5,489 bases of DNA from JACMNW01 sp031402355 (lineage in GTDB: Bacteria; Pseudomonadota; Alphaproteobacteria; Rhodobacterales; Rhodobacteraceae): contig JANNSG010000169.1 of NCBI GenBank assembly GCA_031402355.1, positions 1-5,489 on the forward strand. Direction: 5' to 3'. The notes under the pieces were generated by a model. The model did no database searches, was not told where the DNA came from, and saw only the letters and a program-made list of their open reading frames with translations. The translations under genes and the position numbers were made by a program. Positions 1-5,382 of the stretch are shown here, one piece after another. Numbering within the stretch: the stretch's first letter is position 1; every line of letters starts with the position of its first letter.

Positions 1-895
1 GTCGCCCGATTTGCCGTTTGATCGATCCATCAATCCGTACCGGGGGTGCGAGCATGGCTGCATCTATTGCTTTGCGCGGCCGAGCCATGCGTTCTTGAAC
101 CTGTCGCCGGGGCTGGATTTTGAGACGAAACTGATCGCGCGGCCGGGAATCGGGGCTGTGCTGGCGCGGGAGTTTTCGGCGAAGGCCTATGCGGTGCAAA
201 CGGTAGCCATTGGCACCAACACCGACCCCTATCAACCGATCGAGGCCAAATACCGCGTGATGCGCGAGGTCTTGGAAGTGCTGCGGGAATTCAATCATCC
301 GGTGGCGATTACCACGAAAGGCACATTGGTCGAGCGTGATCTGGACGTGCTGGCACCGATGGCCGGCCTTGGTCTGGCGCGGGTTGGGGTGTCGATCACC
401 ACGCTGGATGCGGGTCTTTCGCGCAAGATGGAACCGCGCGCCGCCAGCCCCACACGGCGGTTGACGATGATCCGGCGCTTGACCGATGCGGGCGTGCCAG
501 TGCGGGTGATGGTGGCCCCGGTGGTGCCGGGTTTGACCGATCATGAGATGGAGCCGATCTTGCAGGCGGCAAAAGACGCAGGTGCTGTGGCCGCGAGTTT
601 CATCTTGTTGCGCCTGCCGCGTGAGGTATCGGGGCTGTTTCAGGGCTGGTTGGCGGCGCATTACCCGGGGCGCGCGGCGAAGGTGATGGGGCGGGTGCGC
701 AGCCTTCACGGGGGCCGTGATTATGACTCCGCGTTTGGCAAACGAATGCGCGGTGAAGGGCCCTGGGCCGACCTAATGGCGCGGCGGTTTGCGATTTCGG
801 CGCGCAGACTGGGGTTGGACGCCCAACAGCCAAAACTGCGCTGCGATCTGTTTGCGCGCCCTGCGCAGATCGGGGATCAACTGGCTATGTTCTGA
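1..895 (+). CDS. PA0069-family radical SAM protein (SPL-like), 5'-truncated
   Basis: Partial gene: the reading frame is open from base 2 to the stop TGA at 893-895 and shows 297 residues. The TTG at 11 is not the start, because the conserved stretch begins upstream (Ser-Pro-Asp before Leu-Pro-Phe-Asp-Arg) and the family is normally about 350 residues; roughly 50-60 N-terminal residues lie outside the window. The radical SAM cluster motif CxxxCxxC is visible (Cys codons at 47-49, 59-61 and 68-70, in RGCEHGCIYCFARPSH), followed by LSPGLDFETK, the IGTNTDPYQPIE segment and a KMEPRA motif, all typical of the COG1533/PA0069 group related to spore photoproduct lyase. It should bind a 4Fe-4S cluster and cleave S-adenosylmethionine; the substrate of this family is not known to me, and a DNA-repair role is only inferred from the SplB resemblance. 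The C-terminus ends in GDQLAMF, normal for the family, so the 3' end is intact. It converges on bmt. Confidence 0.93.
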   Translation, partial: SPDLPFDRSINPYRGCEHGCIYCFARPSHAFLNLSPGLDFETKLIARPGIGAVLAREFSAKAYAVQTVAIGTNTDPYQPIEAKYRVMREVLEVLREFNHPVAITTKGTLVERDLDVLAPMAGLGLARVGVSITTLDAGLSRKMEPRAASPTRRLTMIRRLTDAGVPVRVMVAPVVPGLTDHEMEPILQAAKDAGAVAASFILLRLPREVSGLFQGWLAAHYPGRAAKVMGRVRSLHGGRDYDSAFGKRMRGEGPWADLMARRFAISARRLGLDAQQPKLRCDLFARPAQIGDQLAMF

Positions 896-971
896 CGCCC
901 GTTCATCTGCCGCTGACCCGACGTCTTCGATTTTTGTCATGCAGAGCGCCTGTCAGGGCGGCGACAAGTGT
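896..971. other. Convergent intergenic gap, no clear terminator
   Basis: This 76-base gap separates the 3' ends of the radical SAM gene (plus) and bmt (minus). It holds a run of five T at 931-935, preceded only by a three-base-pair stem (CGA/TCG), and a small hairpin with arms CGCC (947-950) and GGCG (957-960) that is not followed by a T tract on either strand. Neither makes a convincing intrinsic terminator. Termination here may be Rho-dependent. Confidence 0.5.
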
Positions 972-1988
972 TTACCCCCGACGTCCGCGACGTTCCCGTC
1001 TTGGTTCACCGGACGTATCACCGGTGCCATCGGATACCGACGAAAAGCCGCCCAAGGCAGTGCTGATTGCATCCAGTGACGGAATTTCGCCCTTGGCCCG
1101 TGTTTCCAGCGCTTGGCGCATCGCGCGCAAATGCTCTGGCATAGTGCCGCAGCAGCCACCGATGATGCGCACGCCTGCGTCGCGGGCCAGAACGGCGTAG
1201 TCTGCCATCAGATCGGGCGTGCCGTCATAGTGGATATGGCCGTCATGGTATTTGGGGATGCCGGCATTGCCCTTGGCGATGATCGGCCGCGCAGTGCCCT
1301 GTGCGACAAAGCCAAGCACAGTGCGCAACAGATCTGAGGCGCCTACACCGCAATTGGCCCCAAAAGCAATCGGCGGGTTTGGCAGCTTTTCGACCATCGC
1401 CGCCATCGTGGCTGAGGTGATGCCCATCATCGTGCGCCCTGCGGTGTCAAAGCTCATCGTGCCGCACCAGGGCATGCCGGCCAGACCCGCCGCTTCGGCG
1501 GCGGCGCGGTATTCTTCGGGGGCGGACATGGTTTCAACCCACAAGACATCGGCCCCTCCGGCTTTCAGCCCCTCGGCCTGTTCATGGAACATCTCAACCG
1601 CGAGCGCATGGGTCAACGGGCCGACCGGGACCATGATTTCACCCGTTGGCCCGACGGAGCCTGCGACAACCACGGGGTGGCCTGCTGCATCGGCGATCTC
1701 GCGCCCCAGGCTGGCAGCAACCCGGTTCAATTCATGAACCCGGTCGTGCAAACCATGCAGGCGCAGACGGCTGGCATTGCCGCCAAATGAATTGGTCAGG
1801 AACAGGTCTGATCCGGCATTCACCGCGTCGCGGTAAAGCGTGCGGATATTATCGGGCTGCTCAATGTTCCACATTTCGGGTGGTTCGCCCGAAGACAGCC
1901 CCATGTTGAAAAGATTGGTTCCTGTCGCGCCATCCGCCAAAATCCAGTCGCGTTGTGCTAGAAGTCTGGTCAATAGATCGGTCGACAT
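972..1988 (-). CDS. bmt: Betaine-homocysteine S-methyltransferase
   Basis: A 338-residue cytoplasmic enzyme of the homocysteine S-methyltransferase family (Pfam S-methyl_trans, a TIM barrel). It transfers a methyl group from glycine betaine to homocysteine, giving methionine and dimethylglycine, which links osmolyte breakdown to methionine synthesis. The N-terminal LADGATGTNLF (residues 17-27) and the zinc-site cysteines are visible: Cys213 in GANCG and Cys279-Cys280 in GGCCG, equivalent to Cys217, Cys299 and Cys300 of human BHMT. Length and order match the short bacterial form found in Rhodobacterales; specificity for betaine rather than another methyl donor rests on this overall resemblance. 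The protein ends in an arginine-rich tail (residues 329-338) that I recall from relatives. The start ATG (1986-1988 on the complement) has an AGGG ribosome binding site at 1995-1998, six bases away. The gene lies 18 bases downstream of the mprF-like gene, so the two are probably co-transcribed. I see no sign of damage. Confidence 0.93.
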   Translation of the reverse strand: MSTDLLTRLLAQRDWILADGATGTNLFNMGLSSGEPPEMWNIEQPDNIRTLYRDAVNAGSDLFLTNSFGGNASRLRLHGLHDRVHELNRVAASLGREIADAAGHPVVVAGSVGPTGEIMVPVGPLTHALAVEMFHEQAEGLKAGGADVLWVETMSAPEEYRAAAEAAGLAGMPWCGTMSFDTAGRTMMGITSATMAAMVEKLPNPPIAFGANCGVGASDLLRTVLGFVAQGTARPIIAKGNAGIPKYHDGHIHYDGTPDLMADYAVLARDAGVRIIGGCCGTMPEHLRAMRQALETRAKGEIPSLDAISTALGGFSSVSDGTGDTSGEPRRERRGRRG

Positions 1989-2006
1989 GGATATCCCTGC
2001 AGTGGG

Positions 2007-3962
2007 TTAGGAGTAATCGTAACCCTTCCTGTGCCACGACGGCAGCGCGGTGGCAATTTCATATTGCGCATGATGATCATGAGACGCGACGCCCAATGCC
2101 GCAGGGTAATGCACTTCGCGGGCAATCTCGGTTGCGGCGAGGGCCAGACCGGGGCGATGCGGTGCCGCCAGATACAGGGTTTGCCAGTTCGGGGCGAAAC
2201 CGGATTTGAACCGGGCCAGGCCGGTTTGATGGCCCCCCACAAGGCTGTGCAGGCAGCCAGCAAACCAGCCTTTCGGTGCAGGACGCAGCGCGGCAAAAGG
2301 CACGGCAGACAGCGAAAAGCGCGGCAAAGCAAGGGCCGCTGCATCGGCTATTGCGGCCATGACCAGCGCGTGCATGGTGCCATCCGGAATGGTTGAGGTG
2401 TGGCGCATAAGATCAAGCGTCCATTCGTATTTTCCGACATGAAAGCTGGCAAAGGCGATCGGCTTGCCCGCCAGAAGTGCTACATAAAGCCGCTGAGTGG
2501 CAAGATATCCGGGATCAAAGCGACCCATGGAAAAACCACGCTCACCGCCATGGCAGGCGGTCCATTCATTGGCAATCCGGGCCAGATCGTCCGGGGTCTG
2601 CGGGTCTGTGGTAACGCTGACCCCGGCCACGGCTGCCCGGCGAAGTTTACGGCGCAACCCGGCATGCGAAGGGGTGTTCAGGGCAAAACTGCGCGGGTCA
2701 AGCCATGCCTCACGCGCGATGGGGCGCAGCACATGGCCAAGCTGGCGCGCGGCAACTGCAGTGCGGGCGGTGCATTTGTAGATGACAGCAAGCTTGCTTT
2801 CTGACTGGGCCTTGTCGATCAGACAGGTGACCGCGCGTTTGTGATCGCAGCTTTCGGTCCCCGCCTGCGGGCCACCCGATACCGGATCAAGCAATCCGAT
2901 CAGGCAATGCGCGGTGCGCCCCGCAAGCCAGGCCTGATCATAGCCGCCACTGATCACAGTCAGGTGCCCCTGAGCCAGCAACCCCACCTCAGCGCGCGCG
3001 GCATGCGCAAGCAGGGCCGGTTGCGGGCAAGCCTGTGCCGGGTTTCGGCCAGTTCTGGGTCCGCGCAGGGCGACGCCCGCCCCCAGAATGGCGGGGGCGG
3101 CAAAGTAGACGGCGCGCCAGGCAAGAATTGCCGCCAGCAGCGGTTCTTGCGGTAGATGCGGCAACAGCGCCAGCATCGTCATTTCAAAAGCACCGATCCC
3201 GCCCGGCGCACCAGAAATCAGGCCCGCCCCGAAGGCCAGCAGAAATGCCGGTAACAGCACTGCCAGCGGCAAGGCCAGATCCGGCGGGCACAGCGCCCAA
3301 AGGGCGAAGGCGGCAGTCAGCGTATCAATCGCCGTCAGTGCCAGAAGGCGGGCGATGACGAACAGATTTGGCCAGTGCACCCGGCGATATCGCGGTGCGA
3401 CCGCACACAGCAGTGCAAGGCCTGCAAAGCTGGCAAGCACGGCAAGGGCCGCAGGTTTGAACGGCGCAAATGGCAAGACCGCCAGTACGGCGGCCGTGAT
3501 AACCGCCCAGCCCGACAGGAAAAACAGGGCAACAAGGGCAGTGATCTTGGTGACCTGCCAAAGCGACTGGTCCGGCAGCATGCGCCAGCGCACAAGGGCC
3601 CCCGTGATCACACCCAAGCCCAAGGTCTGACCGATGGCGATGGCCGTTGCCCCGGCGCGGCGGGCGTCTGCAGGGCGTGCCCCGGTCGCGAGGTGGCGGT
3701 GGATGACCCCATCGTAATGCCCGACGGCCCAGAAGCTGGCGATGGTGGCAAAGCTGGCCGTGATCCACTGACCCGGGGTCACGGCAAGGAAAAGGGTGCG
3801 CGTTTCTTCCACCGCCAAGCCGGACAGCCGGTTGGCAAGCAGCCAGATGAAGCCGGCAGCGATCAGGCCCGCGACAGCCGTTCTGGCAAGCAGTCGTGGC
3901 CACTGCCCGGGTGGCAATGATGCCCGCGCGAGGGTGAATGCGTGCCGTCTGGAATGTGCCAT
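2007..3962 (-). CDS. Compact MprF-like phosphatidylglycerol aminoacyltransferase/flippase
   Basis: A 651-residue inner-membrane protein with two parts. Residues about 24-300 hold some nine hydrophobic segments (roughly 24-43, 66-82, 103-124, 139-163, 171-189, 199-224, 228-249, 257-268, 276-299) and the SGAPGGIGAFE signature (250-260) of the LPG_synthase_TM/UPF0104 flippase family. Residues about 310-651 form the DUF2156 (LPG synthase C) domain with a dual GNAT fold: LLDPVSG (357-363), a basic LRRKLRRA stretch (436-443), ERGFSMGRF (474-482), the hallmark DLMR (517-520) and ARFKSGFAPNW (583-593). MprF proteins transfer lysine or another amino acid from aminoacyl-tRNA to phosphatidylglycerol and flip the product, lowering surface negative charge. 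This one is about 200 residues shorter than full MprF/LpiA, lacking the extra membrane segments between the two parts, so both donor amino acid and lipid are unproven. ATG at 3960-3962 is chosen because AGAGGG lies eight bases upstream (3971-3976). No acvB-type lipase gene adjoins it. Confidence 0.87.
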   Translation of the reverse strand: MAHSRRHAFTLARASLPPGQWPRLLARTAVAGLIAAGFIWLLANRLSGLAVEETRTLFLAVTPGQWITASFATIASFWAVGHYDGVIHRHLATGARPADARRAGATAIAIGQTLGLGVITGALVRWRMLPDQSLWQVTKITALVALFFLSGWAVITAAVLAVLPFAPFKPAALAVLASFAGLALLCAVAPRYRRVHWPNLFVIARLLALTAIDTLTAAFALWALCPPDLALPLAVLLPAFLLAFGAGLISGAPGGIGAFEMTMLALLPHLPQEPLLAAILAWRAVYFAAPAILGAGVALRGPRTGRNPAQACPQPALLAHAARAEVGLLAQGHLTVISGGYDQAWLAGRTAHCLIGLLDPVSGGPQAGTESCDHKRAVTCLIDKAQSESKLAVIYKCTARTAVAARQLGHVLRPIAREAWLDPRSFALNTPSHAGLRRKLRRAAVAGVSVTTDPQTPDDLARIANEWTACHGGERGFSMGRFDPGYLATQRLYVALLAGKPIAFASFHVGKYEWTLDLMRHTSTIPDGTMHALVMAAIADAAALALPRFSLSAVPFAALRPAPKGWFAGCLHSLVGGHQTGLARFKSGFAPNWQTLYLAAPHRPGLALAATEIAREVHYPAALGVASHDHHAQYEIATALPSWHRKGYDYS

Positions 3963-3967
3963 GGACC

Positions 3968-4018
3968 GAACCCTCTGCTGATCACCCGCTTAGCTACGGT
4001 GCTAGGGGATCAGGGTTC
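3968..4018 (-). promoter_or_regulatory. Leader hairpin that pairs with the SD of the mprF-like gene
   Basis: Read on the minus strand, the 51 bases just before the mprF-like start can fold into one hairpin: GAACCCU (4018-4012) with AGGGUUC (3974-3968), GAUC (4011-4008) with GAUC (3983-3980), CCC (4007-4005) with GGG (3987-3985), and UAGC (4004-4001) with GCUA (3994-3991), closing a six-base loop (4000-3995). That is 18 base pairs with three small bulges on one side. The 3' arm contains the GGG core of the Shine-Dalgarno sequence. No T tract follows, so it is not an intrinsic terminator for the upstream zeta gene; translational control by occlusion of the ribosome binding site is the inference. 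The inverted repeats are seen directly; any regulatory use is not shown. Confidence 0.5.
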
Positions 4019-4120
4019 AGGCGGGCTTAACGGATCAAATTGTCGCTAAATCCCGGTGTCGACAGAGCCAAGCGTCAAGGCTGCGCCGTCGTCTTAGGGG
4101 TGGATCGCTGCAGGCCTGGG
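4019..4120. other. Intergenic stretch between zeta gene and mprF-like leader
   Basis: These 102 bases follow the zeta stop codon on the minus strand. They contain no gene that I can support and no intrinsic terminator. A TTGACG hexamer on the minus strand (4078-4073) fits a -35 box five of six, but no good -10 box lies 16-18 bases further on; GATTTA (4052-4047) is at 20 bases. A promoter for the mprF-like gene could be here, but read-through from the zeta gene is equally possible. An eight-base palindrome CAGGCCTG sits at 4111-4118. Confidence 0.4.
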
Positions 4121-4435
4121 CTAAATTTCGTCCATCAACTGCGCTTTGGCCAGCGTCAGCAGTTCTGCCAGTTTGGTCCGGATGGTGTCGATGTTGGCAA
4201 GATCGCCAAGGTCCGCGGAAACTTTGCGCACCACATCCTCATTGCCGGCCTCTTCGAAATCGGCCTGCACGACGGTCATGGCATAGCTTGCCGCGTCATC
4301 GCCGGATTTTCCAAGCAGACTTGCCGCCCAGAGGCCCAGCAGTTTGTTGCGGCGCGCCTCGGCACGAAACTGCATGTCGGCGTCATGTGCGAATTTCGAT
4401 TCAAACGCCTTTTCTCGGTTGTCGAATGTGGACAT
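4121..4435 (-). CDS. F1Fo-ATPase inhibitor subunit zeta (DUF1476)
   Basis: A 104-residue soluble protein of the DUF1476 family, the zeta subunit first characterised in Paracoccus denitrificans as the natural inhibitor of F1-ATPase hydrolysis in alphaproteobacteria. The hallmark N-terminal region is intact: FDNREKAFESKFAHDAD at residues 4-20, then FRAEARRNKLLGLWAA (23-38). In studied homologues the N-terminal segment enters the rotor-stator interface of F1, and the rest forms a helical bundle that binds nucleotide. Here the remaining residues (about 40-104) look helical and acidic, with ADFEEAG (58-64) and AKAQLMDE near the end, at the usual family length of about 104-107. The frame stays open upstream to 5014, antisense to purC, but ATG at 4433-4435 is chosen because the family begins there and GAAAGGA (4443-4449) lies seven bases upstream. 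It is transcribed divergently from purC and sits upstream of the mprF-like and bmt genes. Confidence 0.93.
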   Translation of the reverse strand: MSTFDNREKAFESKFAHDADMQFRAEARRNKLLGLWAASLLGKSGDDAASYAMTVVQADFEEAGNEDVVRKVSADLGDLANIDTIRTKLAELLTLAKAQLMDEI

Positions 4436-4468
4436 GGGCGGATCCTTTCGCAATGCTGATGCTGATAC

Positions 4469-4546
4469 CCATATGCCCTCGTGCACCAGATCGTGCAAGG
4501 GGTCAGCCAGTGATTGTCTTGCAGGGCCGCGCTGCTTGGCATATGG
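4469..4546. repeat. Inverted pair of CTTGCA / GGCATATGG motifs in the divergent promoter region
   Basis: Four short elements are arranged almost symmetrically about position 4508: CCATATGCC (4469-4477), TGCAAG (4494-4499), CTTGCA (4518-4523) and GGCATATGG (4538-4546). Each half therefore reads outward as CTTGCA, a gap of 16 bases (minus side) or 14 bases (plus side), then GGCATATGG. The arms are perfect copies of six and nine bases. They may be paired promoter elements for the two divergent genes or the two half-sites of a shared regulator; the sequence does not say which. Confidence 0.5.
4470..4498 (-). promoter_or_regulatory. Candidate promoter for the zeta-subunit gene
   Basis: On the minus strand TTGCAC (4498-4493) is followed after exactly 17 bases by CATATG (4475-4470). 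Each hexamer matches the sigma-70 consensus at only three positions, but the TTG and the spacing are right, and the position predicts a leader of about 28 bases before the zeta start codon that includes its ribosome binding site. This is a weak call from sequence alone. Confidence 0.3.
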
Positions 4547-4597
4547 CTGGCGCGAAGGCGTAACCGGGGTTGCAAAGGCCCCTGTCGCTGTTTGATC

Positions 4598-4601
4598 GGA
4601 G
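4598..4601 (+). promoter_or_regulatory. Ribosome binding site fixing the purC start
   Basis: GGAG lies five bases before the ATG at 4607. It supports that start over the upstream in-frame TTG at 4514, whose translation would add a 31-residue extension with no likeness to PurC. Confidence 0.75.
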
Positions 4602-4606
4602 ACGGC

Positions 4607-5368
4607 ATGGCGCGGCGCAAGAAGGTTTACGAGGGCAAGGCCAAGATCCTGTATGAAGGCCCGGAACCGGGGACCCTGATCCAGTATTTCAAGGATGATG
4701 GCATTGCCAATGGCACCGAAGCCGCGATCGCTGTCGATGGCAAGGGCGTCTTGAACAACCGGTTGTCCGAGTTTTTCATGACCGGGCTGAACGGCATCGG
4801 GGTGCCCACACATTTCATCCGCCGCGTGAACATGCGCGAGCAATTGGTCCGGATGGCCGAGATCCTGCCGCTTGAAATTATCGTGCGCAATTTTGCGGCG
4901 GGAACCATGTCGACGCGACTTGGCATCCCCGAGGGGACCGCTTTGCCCAGGCCGATCGTCGAATACTATTTCAAGGACGACAAACTGGGCTGCCCGCTTG
5001 TGGCCGAAGAACATATTGTGGCATTCGGCTGGGCCAATCAGCAGGATCTGGATGATGTGATCGCACTTGCGTTGCGTGTGAACGACTTTTTGTCCGGTGT
5101 GATGATGGGTGTGGGCATTCGGCTGGCAGATTTCCGCATCGAAGTGGGCCGCATCTGGGAAGGCGATTTCATGCGTCTGATCGTGGCCGATGAGATCAGC
5201 CCGGACAGCTGCCGGTTATGGGATCTGCGCGGCAATGACGGCGCGGACCGGGAGGGGGCAGCGCGCGAGCCGGCGCCGCTTGCGGATGTCTACACCGAAC
5301 TTGCCAGGCGTCTGGGTGTGTTGCCATCCAATGTGACCCATACCACCAAGCCGACACTGATCAATTGA
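4607..5368 (+). CDS. purC: SAICAR synthetase (PurC) family protein with several altered conserved positions
   Basis: A 253-residue protein, the usual length for Rhodobacterales PurC. The enzyme joins CAIR and aspartate using ATP to give SAICAR in cytoplasmic purine synthesis. Present: the nucleotide-binding start YEGKAKILY (8-16, Lys11 and Lys13), GKGVLNNRLSEFF (45-57), LPLEIIVRNFAAGT (87-100, Arg94), EEHIVAFGW (134-142), Glu179, DEISPDSCRLWD (195-206), ARRLGVLPSN and the C-terminal TKPTLIN. Unusual: residues 32-44 replace the block I remember as ATAFNAQKK-like; GCP (128-130) stands where GDP is usual; LADFR (173-177) replaces LVDFK; and 214-222 replaces the DKDxFRRD-like element. Frame and spacing are kept throughout, so this is not a frameshift. 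It may be a diverged active enzyme, a paralogue or a pseudoenzyme; the family assignment is firm, the activity is not. It starts the operon with purS 14 bases downstream. Confidence 0.88.
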   Translation: MARRKKVYEGKAKILYEGPEPGTLIQYFKDDGIANGTEAAIAVDGKGVLNNRLSEFFMTGLNGIGVPTHFIRRVNMREQLVRMAEILPLEIIVRNFAAGTMSTRLGIPEGTALPRPIVEYYFKDDKLGCPLVAEEHIVAFGWANQQDLDDVIALALRVNDFLSGVMMGVGIRLADFRIEVGRIWEGDFMRLIVADEISPDSCRLWDLRGNDGADREGAAREPAPLADVYTELARRLGVLPSNVTHTTKPTLIN

Positions 5369-5382
5369 AAGGGCCGGGCGAG

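Larger units (their letters stand above)
4436..4606. promoter_or_regulatory. Divergent promoter region, zeta gene / purC
   Basis: These 171 bases separate two start codons facing away from each other and must hold the signals for both transcripts, unless purC belongs to an upstream unit, which the divergent layout rules out. Besides the inverted motif set and the zeta promoter candidate, a tandem GCTGAT GCTGAT (4455-4466) lies in the zeta leader. For purC, TTGCAG (4519-4524) and CATATG (4540-4545) are only 15 bases apart, and TTGTCT (4514-4519) is 20 bases from the same CATATG, so no good sigma-70 promoter is evident. I see no riboswitch-like structure for purC. Confidence 0.6.

Noticed and set aside
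11..13. TTG as the start of the radical SAM gene
   Set aside because: The frame is open to the window edge with family-like residues before it, and the family has a longer N-terminus.
946..961. Hairpin CGCC/GGCG as a bidirectional terminator between the convergent genes
   Set aside because: Only four to five base pairs and no T tract after it on either strand.
1252..1737. 161-codon open frame on the plus strand opposite bmt
   Set aside because: High G+C makes long antisense frames common; the product resembles no family and bmt is clearly the real gene.
3375..3920. 181-codon plus-strand frame opposite the mprF-like gene
   Set aside because: Low-complexity, charged translation without motifs; the opposite strand carries a clear membrane protein.
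4073..4078. TTGACG as -35 box of a promoter for the mprF-like gene
   Set aside because: No acceptable -10 hexamer at 16-18 bases; noted in the intergenic entry but not called as a promoter.
4514..4606. Earlier TTG start for purC
   Set aside because: The added 31 residues are not PurC-like, and GGAG at 4598-4601 supports the ATG at 4607, which gives the normal family N-terminus.
4700..4738. Compensated frameshift explaining the odd PurC loop
   Set aside because: Neither alternative forward frame encodes the conserved block; one contains a stop.
4436..5014. Minus-strand open frame continuing upstream of the zeta gene, antisense to purC
   Set aside because: The extension shows no family likeness and lies opposite a well-supported gene; the zeta family starts at the ATG at 4433-4435, which has a good ribosome binding site.
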